A DNA stretch of 64,000 bases from Nemertoderma westbladi (lineage: Eukaryota > Xenacoelomorpha > Nemertodermatida > Nemertodermatidae), in assembly GCA_032718475.1 (NCBI GenBank), contig JAUCBJ010006694.1:29167-93166 (forward strand), in the 5' to 3' direction. Made by a program: the position numbers and the translations under genes. Positions 10,223 to 20,395 of the stretch are shown piece after piece. Below the pieces are notes generated by a model. The model had not been told where the DNA came from and did no database searches. It was given only the letters and a program-made list of their open reading frames with translations. Every line of letters starts with the position of its first letter. Positions within the stretch are counted from its first letter, which is position 1.

Positions 10223-10399
10223 TGATAAAATTCATTGACGGTCGGCAAATTAGTGAGCAGTATTGTGTGTTACCGGTAGTGTGCATGATTGTGATTGATA
10301 ACTAAGCATTTCCTAAAGAATGCGCCTCATACGTGAATCTTAAGCCTTACCGACTTACCGTTGTGATTAGTGTAAGTCATATCTCTGTTTACCTAGATA

Positions 10400-10441
10400 G
10401 AGCGCCACGTCCTAAAGGAACTGTTAATATTTCCCGAAAGT
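10400..10441 (+). promoter_or_regulatory. Highly conserved 42-bp LTR block
   Basis: The block from GAGCGCCACGTCC to TTTCCCGAAAGT is identical or nearly so in copies A, C (31035-31076), D (53681-53722, minus) and the solo LTR (43154-43196, minus), while the flanking LTR has diverged heavily. This suggests a functional element such as a factor-binding or packaging site. Confidence 0.6.
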
Positions 10442-10704
10442 AAATAATATTAGTCAGAAATTAATTATTAACGATCAATCGAATAATACAATACCGTAAG
10501 CTTCACTGCAATAATAATTTAAGCCCTCAGAATCCAGTCTCCCGGGATTATCCAGCGGGTGAATGGACGCGCACTAGGCTGGCTTCTGCTAATGTTGTGT
10601 TTGTTGGTATTAAATATTTGTCATCTTCTAAAGTATATTTATAAACCAAAAGACATATAAATTTTGGCAGGTTAAACTGCTAAAGGTCTTCAAAAGCACG
10701 TACA

Positions 10705-11215
10705 ATAACAGTCATACGCTCTATAATTTAAGCCTACTAATGTTTCTTCTAAAAGTATGAAATGAATTGACTCTAGAGCCGTTGTTTCTGGCCTAGACAG
10801 CAATAACAACAAAGTATCAAGAAAAAACAGTAAGACTGAACACTCTCCCTATGATCGACCGAAAAGCTACACGTCGACAGGAAAAATCGCTCTGATTGGT
10901 TCAAGCCAAACAAAGAACCATGCGTCCAATGGCTGTTTCCATGTCAGCAACCAGCTGTTAGATGTCGTAATATGAATCATCACGGCTAAGCTATGAAAGG
11001 TATTTGTCGCATTGCAGGTTTTTTGTCTTACCATGTCCGCTAAAACACGTATATAGCAGAATGACTTTTATGTCCGTTAAAACACCTGTAACGGTACCTT
11101 GAGGGCGAGGGGAATATTTATACAGTTAGAGAACCTTTTTAGAGTATTCCAGCGCCTGGGGGGAAACTGGATTGCGAAGCAAAGGGGCCAGTTATATCCC
11201 ACAGAAGCTTTTACA
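10705..11215 (-). repeat. Partial 3' LTR of copy B, cut by copy A
   Basis: Read on the minus strand it starts TGTAAAAGC at 11215 after the same polypurine tract, follows A's LTR for about 510 bp, and stops at GACTGTTAT where A's LTR end begins. The missing part should lie left of the window if A inserted here. The junction bases ATAAC would be the right-hand target duplication of A. Confidence 0.8.
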
Positions 11216-11293
11216 CCGCTCCCAGAAAATGGGATTTGAGTCTATAAAATATACAAAATCACAGTTTCTAATATACGTAAATACTCTAAACAG

Positions 11294-12742
11294 TTAGTCT
11301 TTCTTGCGCGGACGGCGTTTACGCAGTTTTTTAAAGCTAGCAAGAGTCCTTTTCTCTTTGGAGCGAGCCACTTTACAAGGAGGGCTATAACTCCTGGGTG
11401 AAGGGTGCAATATGATTGCATCAGAGGGTGTAGGATTATGGTCGGTGTATCCGCCAGTCGAAGTACCGGGTTGATTGACATCAACGTCAGGTGAGAGGGG
11501 TCTAACGGCTTTGAGAGCTCGTTTCAAGACAGCCGCTCTTACGGGTCCTTTACGAGTGGTCTGAACGAGGGCCGTGGGTGGACCATAGGCAGTTAGAAAC
11601 TTCCGGGGTTTAATGGTCCTTTCCAACTCGCGTTCGCGGGCTCGGTATTCGTAAGGCCTTCGATGTACTTCCTGCAACTCGGGATGTGAGTTAACAAACA
11701 AGTCTCCATAGTCCGGATCCTGACGGATATAATTGATTAAGTTATAGGAATGAAGGTCGCTAGGATTAACACTCCTGAGAAATTTGCGTACGAATTTAGT
11801 TGAAATACATTCTCCGACGCGCTTCAGTAGCTCGTAACTCGATATGCGTGATTTCTGTTCAACAGAAGCGAATAGATAAGGATGGAACGCATAAACTCCT
11901 TCGTAAGCGCGTCCGGGATAATAGCGATGGCGCGAATCACAATGTAAATCAGCGTTCGCTTCCCAAGCTCTGATGTAACGTAGTGTGATCATTTCATCTA
12001 CGCTTTCCAAATCGTGATTAAAAGGGCAATCGAAACTGGCGTGTCCCTTTAGTTGACAATGGTGACATTGAGTCATAAATTGAGGGCAAACCGCAAAAAC
12101 GTGCAAATTATTAAATCTGCAATACGCGCAATAAATTTCCATCGCCGGTTGTTCGTGGAAATAGGAACAGCGGACGTTTGTGTCCATGGGCGTAACATGG
12201 TCTCTCGATGCGCATAACCGACAACGTTGCCGAGAAACATAGTTGGCATGGCGATAATTGTACGCAGTGAGACACTGTGGACCTTGATACCATTCTAGGA
12301 TATAATCGTTGTCGCTGTTCCGGGCGCGATAGGCTGAATCTCCTCAGATTCTAGGCATATTGGTTCGTCTTCCCAGTCTGTTACGAATAGAATTTTCGTG
12401 ATCTATTTTCGGTTTATCGTTACGACTCCGCTGGGTATGATATTTAAATAGAACCATTTCCCTTTCGGTGTCTACATCGTCCGTATCATGTAAATCGATA
12501 GGATGGCCGGTAGTTAGGAAGTCCATATACGTACCATTACGATGCGTATAGCGAGCGGTGAATTTTCGATAGTCCAATTCACGCGCAAGTTGCTCTTGGG
12601 ACATCGGCGGTTCGATATAACGACCATCGTCCTCCGTAATGGTTGGATCGGCTTCACCGCGTATTAAGCTATCCACAAATGCTTGTAAAGGTAGAGTATA
12701 TCGCTCCCTAATACCAAGATCATCTTCTATTAACTCCGTCAT
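11294..12742 (-). CDS. ORFX of copy B: accessory Gag-like zinc-knuckle protein
   Basis: Best copy of the extra gene, 482 codons in one frame broken only by a TGA at codon 133 (12344-12346). Residues 1-132: an acidic domain with no match I know. After the TGA come about 50 residues, then three zinc knuckles: CX2CX4HX9C, CX2CX5HX4C, and a canonical CX2CX4HX4C (CHHCQLKGHASFDC). Then an Arg/Tyr-rich region, a Pro/Ser-rich linker, and a tail (KKLRKRRPRKKD) like a nuclear-localisation or nucleic-acid-binding signal. No signal peptide or membrane span, so it is not an ordinary Env. Knuckle starts are 31 and 21 residues apart, against 33 and 19 in this family's Gag. I infer a nucleic-acid-binding protein derived from a Gag zinc cluster. 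The stop could be decay or readthrough. Confidence 0.7.
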
Positions 12743-13203
12743 ATCTGCTATCTGAGTTTATTAATATCAAATAAGTTTGTATTTAGGCGAGCGGGCGTCG
12801 CTGCCTACTTTTCTTTGCCCCCGGACAGTGGGATTCTCAGCGCCGATGTACCGTCGTCGCGGTGTTTACGCCAACATGTAGCAACAGCACGACAACGATA
12901 ACCGGCACAAGTCACTCCACTGTCCGTCCCAAAGGCTTGGATCCACTTAGGTTCTTTCTATAGGAGAGTTGGGCTATTTTTACAATTGCGACTAGCTACT
13001 GTAAACATACTTTAGCAGTAACATTCACCTATAAACGCACAAATTCCACACAACTGTCAACAACTGCACACACACAGGCCATTTGTCCGTTAGTCAGTGC
13101 CTTCCAGAATGTCACTTTATTACTGTGTATCCTTGGATACTAACAGTGTGCTATGTATTCTCTATGCTAGGCAATGGGACAAGCTTTCTATTGTTCTTTT
13201 AAC

Positions 13204-14491
13204 GTTCGCGCTATTCATTAATGATTTAGAGGCGGAACTACGGGATGGAGGAATTCAGGGCCTGGATGTAGGTGCGCTCAAACTTTTCCTGTTACTTTAT
13301 GCTGATGATATCGTGTTGGTTAGTGAAAGTATTAGTGGACTACAGGGTGCACTCGATATCCTTGGTTGCTATGCCGACTATTGGGGTTTGCGGGTTAACA
13401 TGGACAAGTCCAATATTATGATTTTTAAAAACGGTGGGAATCTTGCACAGCGTGAACGGTGGACTTTCCACAATCGTGAACTCAAAATTGTCTCTGACTA
13501 TACTTACCTAGGAGTAATATTTTCTCCCTCTGGCGGATTCAGGAAAGCGGAGTGTTCTCTTGCAGAGAAGGCCTCTAAAGCATATTTTGTACTCTTAAAA
13601 TATTTTTCGAAATTCCCAAACATTTCACTGAGCTTAAAAGTTCATATCTTCAATACACTTGTGAAACCGATCCTGGAATATGGAAGTGAAATCTGGGGTT
13701 TCCACAGCGCTCCAGAGTGCGAACGAGTTCAACTTAAATTTCTAAAACGGTTATTGGGGGTAAAGTCAGGAACACCTAACTTCATGAGTTATGGTGAAAC
13801 TGGAGTATTCCCGCTAGCATTGTCTAGGGAAATTCGTATAGTAAAATATTGGATTAAAATTATTAATTTACCAGACTCGCGTTTAGTCAAGCAGGCGTAT
13901 CTTATGCTACTTCAGGACTGTCTGACTTTCAATGACAGTAACTGGGTTTCTGGTGTGCGCGATCTGCTTAATAAGTCTGGTAAAAGTTGGGCGTGGGTCA
14001 ACCAGTCGGTCAGCTGTAATAAAATGTTTATTAAATCTCTAGAACGTACATTACAGGATAACTTCATCCAGTCTTGGTGGAGTGCGATAGAAAATTCTCC
14101 CAAGGGAATTTGGTATTTCAAGAGGGTGTTTGGGGCAGAAAACTACTTAAACTCACTTAGTGGTTACCCTACACTGTGTAAGACTGTGAGCCGCCTAAGG
14201 TGTTCCTCACACGATCTACAATTTGAATACGGACGTTGGCATAATGTACCGCGTAACGATAGATTATGCCAGCTCTGTAACCTCCAAGAAGTGGAGGATG
14301 AATACCACTTTGTACTTAAATGTCCGCTCTATCATGATCTACGCATTAAATTTTTGGCAGTAAGATATCATAGAAATCCTTCATCGGTCAAATTTCTTGA
14401 ACTCCTCAGTCTGACGTCGGATTCCAAAATTAAGCAGTTTGGTGTGTTTTTATATCACGCCTTTAAATTACGACTGGAGGCTAAAACCTAG
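13204..14491 (+). pseudogene. LINE reverse transcriptase, C-terminal fragment
   Basis: The open frame runs 13097-14491, but its first ~35 codons are host-element DNA. The LINE part begins in the middle of RT just before the catalytic LLYADDIVLV motif, continues through the RT thumb (NTLVKPILEYGSEIWGF), and ends with a Cys/His motif (CQLCNLQEVEDEYHFVLKC) typical of the C-termini of several invertebrate LINE clades. Endonuclease and RT fingers are missing. The frame is otherwise undamaged, so the insertion is fairly young. The exact clade is not clear. Confidence 0.75.
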
Positions 14492-14745
14492 TTAGTACGT
14501 ATTACGTGTGTTGAATGTTTGTGGTGTGAGTATGTGTTGGTAGTTCTTCGGTTTAGGTTGTTATTATGTAGATATAATATATATTATGTTCCTACTTTAC
14601 GCACTGGGTTCACCTATGTATTTCTTTTCTAAATGTATTTGTACTCCGGTATTGTAGCGTGCAGTTGATACTACATACTTTGCTCTCAACAATAGCCTTA
14701 ATTGGCTTGTTGTGATTAACAATAAACATTATAACATTATTTAAC
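13204..14745 (+). mobile_element. 5'-truncated LINE inserted in copy B
   Basis: A 1.5-kb insertion absent from copies A, C and D. TTTAAC flanks it (13198-13203 and 14740-14745), an apparent 6-bp target duplication. The coding part runs to 14491, then a short A/T-rich 3' UTR. Strong 5' truncation is normal for LINEs. Confidence 0.8.
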
Positions 14746-15907
14746 TTGTTTCTAATTCTAGCGTGGGTGTTGCTATGGTGACATTATGGAATGCTAGCGG
14801 TAGAATTAGGGTAATTCTCATGCATACAGATCTGGGATGCTATTTAGTAATAATTCTTTAATTGTCAATATCCTCTTTATGCATGATTTTGTTAATTTTA
14901 TCGGCTATTGACTATATGTTGGAGATTCTCGCACTCTAATACACTCAATAGGATGAATCTCCGCTCCCATGATCTATTAATTAATAGAATTTTGGGAATG
15001 TTATAAATTGTACAAAATGACAATTTATGAAATTCATTTAAAATATGAATTTAAATTTATTCCCGTGAATTTTATTATTTGATGTTAAAATTGACACAAT
15101 TTGATTCCAGAGCAGGTCTGGGGACATAGGATCCTTAATTCTATGAAATTTGTCTTTTAAGAGTATCGGGAAGTGCTACGATATCTTAATCGACTAGAAT
15201 TGTTAACGGATCCGAATTTTACAGATTTTAATAAATATTAAGTTAATATTTAAGATAGGCACCGATTTATTCCAGAACTTGTCTGGGGACGTTAACCACT
15301 GATTCTAGAATTTGTCTTTCAAGTATATCGGTGGGTGCCGCGATATCTTAATCGACTAGAATTACAGATGGTCAAAAAGTTTAACAGATTTATTTGCGTT
15401 TTACGCTACTGTTAGAGGGACATCACGCTACTATATGTATTATTTAATATAAGGTAGAAGAGCAATATCGCACGAAGCAATGTCAGTGTGAAGAGGCAAG
15501 TCGTTTCCAAGGTCTACCCAGAGCTTGGCTTAGCCGAGACACGAGGATCTGAACTTTGCATTCCTAATACTCTGCCTACCAATAATACTTGAATATAGTA
15601 GTGGCTTTATTGTACTTTAAGAAGTACGGACATTTCATCTTACTGTAGTCACGTATTTATAATATGATACTGACAGTAAGAAAAGAGAAAAAATTATTTC
15701 TCGCCGTCGCACTAAATATATATTATAAGTAATTACGTACGTAATAAACACTAATATATTGCACTAATCTACTAAATAATACTAAAATAACATTCTACTA
15801 AATAAAATTGAATAAAAACGATTATAATAAAGTACATAATAAAGTTCGCATGTAAAAATATAATAAAATAGATAAAACAATATAGTCATACACCCACTCC
15901 AGACGTA

Positions 15908-18900
15908 TCACGTTAGGGAGTCCCTAGATGTTTGAGGAATTAGGGAGGTGGTCGTGGGAAGAGTGTCTTGCCTTCCATAGTTTCCAGAGAGTTCCCTGTC
16001 TCTTTCCAGTAAACATAAACGACCAACTGGGCGATTGAGTTGTTGCGTCTCAAAGATGATGCCTGGTTTCTTGAAGTTACGCCGCATGACGATGAGTTCT
16101 ACTGAGCGTACTAAACCATCATCTGAAATGTGTGTCTCGATGATACGACCTGTCTGCCACCGTTTACGTGGGAGGTCTGGATCTACAATAAGCACCATAT
16201 CTCCGGCGCTGACGTTTTCTTGCTGCGCAAACCACTTAGTTCGAAGTTGTAGCGTGGGCAGATAATGTTTCTCGAAATGGTCAGCGAAACGACGGGATAG
16301 CAACTGCATAAGTTGCCAAGTTCGATGGCAGTATTCGTCTCCGTCGGCAATCTCCGATCGTGGGAGCATGGCTACGGGTTTCTTCAGTAGGAAGTGCGCG
16401 GGTGTTAGCGCTTCCAGGGAATTGGGACTCGATGAGACTGGCATAAGCGGTCTCTCGTTGAGATAGGCAGCGATTTCCTCCATTAACGTCCGCAAAAGTT
16501 CGTCGGTGAGATACGCGCGGCATGGCACTATAAAGTGAAATGCGGTTTTGACACTTCGAATTAATCTCTCCCAACTTCCTCCCCACCAAGGGGCGTCGGC
16601 AGCGTTGAAGGTCCAGCTAGACGCTGTTATCCTTAGCTGGTCGTCCACCTGTGTTTGGTTCCAGTCCTTCACGTAAGCCTGTATCTCGTTGTTGGCACCT
16701 ATGAAGTTCGTTCCTTTATCCGATCTCATGGTATTACTTGTCCCGAAGCGAGCGATCTGTCGTCGTAAACTTAAGACGAAGCTGTTAGTAGATAGATCGT
16801 TCACCATATCGAGATGGATGGCTCTACAAGTCATGCACACGAAAATGACACACCATCTCTTGACTATAGTCCTCGCACGATATACTTCAATAGGGCCAAA
16901 TAAATCTACACCAGTATTAGTAAAAGGTGGTTCATAGAAGCTTACTCGTTCCCTAGGTAATTCTGCCTCTCGCTGTGTTAAAGGCCTACTGAATGCTTTC
17001 CTACAGGGTATGCAGTTCCTAAGAACTTGGTTCAGAGCTCTACGGGGTTTATCAAAATAATAGCGAGTTCGAATTTCGCTAAGAATTCGTTCTCTACCAG
17101 CATGGTAAAGTTTACCGTGAACGTCTACAATCATCTTGATTTGTACTTCAAGATTTCTAATAAGTATGGGGAATTTGGTGTCAAAGGATAAGGGCGCGTT
17201 GGTGAGTCTTCCTCCAACACGTATTAACCCATCTATCATTGTGCTCGAGAATCGATCCCTTAAGCGCATCTGTGGATTTCTCAACAACAGGAAGTACTTT
17301 TCGGAATCCTCATAGCATTGCAGGAGTCTCAGTATCTGTTTATTTGTTTCTTCATACTCCTGGTGACTAATTTTCTCTTTTAGAAAATGATCAGATATCT
17401 TATATTTGGGTAAATTCTTAATAACATGAACTTGTGCAGATGTCAATGGAGCGTGATCACTAATGGTCTTCGTCCTGGAGTAGTGATGATGAAAACATCG
17501 TCTTAAATATGTGACGGCTTTACAGAGCCGATTCCAGGAACTGTAATGATGCATTGCTCTCTGCAGCATGGGTGAGATTCCTTGCGAGACGTCTGGTATT
17601 CCAGATTTCCAATCTCTATCTCTAATTTCCACAACAGACTTATTTGTGTTGAGGGATTGTGGATCCGAAACATCATTCCCGGAAGTGTGTAATACTGATA
17701 GATCGATAGTCGGTTTAAATAACTTCGATTTACTCGCCCGGGTTTTAGGTTTGACGGTCTCCGCTCCCTTGGCTTGTCTAATCTCTGCCGTAGTAAGGTG
17801 AGGAGGCCATTCATCCTCTTCCTTGCTCAGGAAGTCGGGTCCACCCAACCAATCTGGAGTATCTATCAGTTCCTGTGGAGTTGCTCCCCTGGAGGCGATA
17901 TCGGCTGGATTAATCGTACCAGGGCAATGTCTCCATTGATCTATCTTTGTGCGACTAAGAATAATAGCTACTCGGTTAGTAACAAAAACGCTAAACTGAC
18001 AGACTTCATTGGTGAGATACTCCAACACGAGTAAAGCGTCGGTCCAATAAACCGTTTTCTCCAGTGGATAGTCGATTTGTTCCGTTACGTTCCGGCCGAT
18101 GGCTGTAGCGTATAAAGCCGCCTTTAACTCCGCTCGAGGAACCTTTAACTTGTTGTTAATCAATGCCTTAGAGGTAACCAAGGCGACCTTGATTCCATCC
18201 GGAGTTTCGACTCGCAGATATGCTACTATACCTATTCCCATATCGCTGGCGTCTCCAAACACATGGAGTTGATAAGAATACTTAGGAAGAACATGGCCAA
18301 AATATGCATGGGAAATTATAAAGTTCTCGATGGCAGGTAGAGAATCTTCCCATTTCATCCATTTCTTCAACAATTCTCCCTTAAGCGGATCGTCCCATGA
18401 GTGGTTTTCAAGCCACATCTGTTGTACTAAACTCCGAGCAATCAATATAACTGGGCTAATAAATCCCAATGGGTCGAAATAAGTGCTCAGGATACTTAAA
18501 CAAATCCGTTTGGTCCGAACTGGATTATCTCGCTGTTTCAACTGAAAAAACAGGATGTCTCTTTCAGTGTCCCACTTCAAGCCTAGCGTCTTGGTTTCAG
18601 GAAGATCGTCCTTTATTAAGTCTAGATCTTTCGCTCCGCGGTCTTCTACCGGTATCGCTTCCAGAAACTCACGGGAGTTGCTAGTGAATTTCGTCAGTCG
18701 AAATCCACCTCTTTTCAAACACTCTACCGTTCCTTTCGCGACAGCTATGGCTTCTTCTACTGATGGAAGGGACCTTAAATTGTCGTCCATGTATATATTG
18801 CGTTTTATGTTGTCTATCACTTCTTTGGAGAAGGAGTCTCGGTTATCATTCGCAGTGGTTCGCACCACGGAGCAGGCGTTGGAAGGGCTTGATATGATCC

Positions 18901-19166
18901 CAAAAGCCTGGATGGTCATCCAGTACTCTACCGGTTTCTGGTTGAGGTCTCCTTCAGGCCACCACAGAAATCTCAGGCTATCTCTATCTCTATCCAGCGC
19001 CTTGACTTGTAAGAACATTCCTTCTATATCAGAGGCGAACGCGATGGAATATTGTCTTAATCTTAATAGTATTCCCAACAAAGATTGGAGTAAGTTGGGT
19101 CCTGGTAACAACTCGGAATTGAGGGATTGGCCCATATATAGAGCAGAGCCATCAAATACGACTCGT
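15908..19166 (-). CDS. BEL/Pao copy B Pol (RT, RNase H, integrase), 5'-truncated
   Basis: Best enzyme region of the family: 1075 codons open from 19135 to 15908, with homology starting at 19166. RT has the palm Asp (SDIEG, residue 36) and YMDD (115-118). RNase H has Asp295, Glu336, Asp366 and the NPAD Asp412. Integrase has the HX4H...CX2C zinc finger (His673, His678, Cys708, Cys711) and the catalytic triad Asp744 (TGVD), Asp806 (RSDKG) and Glu856 (WERLI). The C-terminus resembles the DUF5641 domain of BEL integrases. The frame is cut at 19166, so gag, protease and the RT fingers are lost. With all catalytic residues kept, decay is recent. The listed first Met is internal, not a true start. 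Confidence 0.88.
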
Positions 19167-20395
19167 ACTATAGTGCAAGGGAGTCACTGAAGGCCCTCGT
19201 GTCTAGCGAACCATGAATCAACATGGTGCCGTGGTACCGTCTAGTTGGCCTGTTGCCGTACTGCCAGTCCTGTACACAGTAGGGGTGGTGGCATGGCGTG
19301 ATTTGTGGTTTATGTGGTCTATGTGGTAGGTCTATGTGTGGTATGTATGAGTTGACCAGACTCTTTACTGTCTCCAATCGGTTGCCAAAACGTGTCTTTT
19401 CCCAGGGTAGCACTATTGGAATGGAGGTGTTGCATCGGAATGGACAGGTTCCTGATGATTCTGTTGGTACTACTATTGGAATGGAGGTGGCACCCGGAAT
19501 ATCGGCTGCAAGGAGGGGTTAGTGTTGTAGTGTGGTCCGAGTGAATGATACTCTGGAATCTGTGGTTTGTGTGTGTACGTGGTATACGTGAGTGTATGTA
19601 TGGCCACTGCGAGTGGGTATGGGAACCCTTACCGGTTGGTTCAGTCGCCGCTGGTTATTAGTAGGACCATATTTTACTGCGCCTCAGCATACTTTGTGCA
19701 CACAAAGTTATTTTACCCTGTCGGTAAAATAAAGTACTCTCGACTTTTTATTAGTCGATACAATTTTGACCCCTCTTATTTTGTCACCGATTTTGTCTTC
19801 CCCGATTATGTCCTCTGTGTGTGCGTGGTATGCGTCAGATTTTGTGTTTACCGTAGTGTACTTAATATTGTGAACATCTATTGAGTACACGTGTACAGTG
19901 ACTGGTAAGTGGTTACTTGTTCCTAGCTTTCGAGCTAGTCAGTATTGTTTGCGGAACCGACTTCCCCTCAATACTGCCGGCGAGGCGGGTGAAAACGGTC
20001 AATATTCCATGTGGGTAGCGCAAGCCCGCTTGGGACAAGACCGTCGGTTTGGCTCAAGGGCGACCTTGATGCTCGATCGCTATCGACTGGTCCACCCGCC
20101 GGTTGACTCTCTGAGTTGGCTCAATGTACAGTCAGGCCACAGTAAGTTGACAGTAGCCGACCATCTGGCTACACCGACGAGCTGTGCCGGTGTGATCGGG
20201 GGATTGAAAAGTGAACCCGGGAAGCATCGGGCTACCCTCCGGCCCAGTCTGATCGGAGTCGGACTGGCCCCAAGGGTGGTGGGACAGCGTCCGCCTCATG
20301 GGTGCGCCTCGGAGTCATCAGAGAGGAGCCCAGAAGGACGCAAGCGAGGTCTCCAAGTACAAGAAACAGACCAGTGGAAATCCCAGCTGTCTGAG
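19167..20395. other. Unassigned segment between copies B and C
   Basis: Starts where B's pol homology stops and ends where C's clear gag homology begins. It is rich in TGTGG-type runs, has a short direct repeat (ACTATTGGAATGGAGGT at 19412 and 19472) and small palindromes around 19697-19735. The frame from 19898 runs into C's gag but does not look like A's Gag N-terminus except perhaps a weak Ser/Glu/Arg stretch near 20300. It could be a diverged C leader and gag start, or another repeat. No LTR is visible. Confidence 0.4.

Larger units (their letters stand above)
9447..10704 (+). repeat. 3' LTR of BEL/Pao copy A
   Basis: Starts TGTAAAAGC right after the purine-rich tract CTGGGAGCGG, a good polypurine tract, and ends GCACGTACA. 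Both ends are fixed by the solo LTR at 42909-44061. At 1258 bp it is long for BEL/Pao. A TATA-like element (about 10213-10222) and an almost invariant 42-bp block (10400-10441) lie in its second half. It is followed at once by ATAAC and then by inverted copy B. Confidence 0.9.
12743..15907 (-). other. Pol-ORFX spacer of copy B, interrupted by a LINE
   Basis: Minus-strand counterpart of 6462-8089, made of 14746-15907 and 12743-13203. It keeps the direct repeats, AATAAA, palindromes and inverted repeat seen in the other copies. The LINE at 13204-14745 splits it. Confidence 0.75.

Noticed and set aside
13097-13203. First 35 codons of the LINE ORF as a real N-terminus
   Set aside because: They come from the pol-ORFX spacer of copy B upstream of the insertion point and match non-coding DNA in C.
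19898-20395. N-terminal 165 codons as a true Gag start of copy C
   Set aside because: Not similar to A's Gag N-terminus and without domain signs; kept only as an open question.
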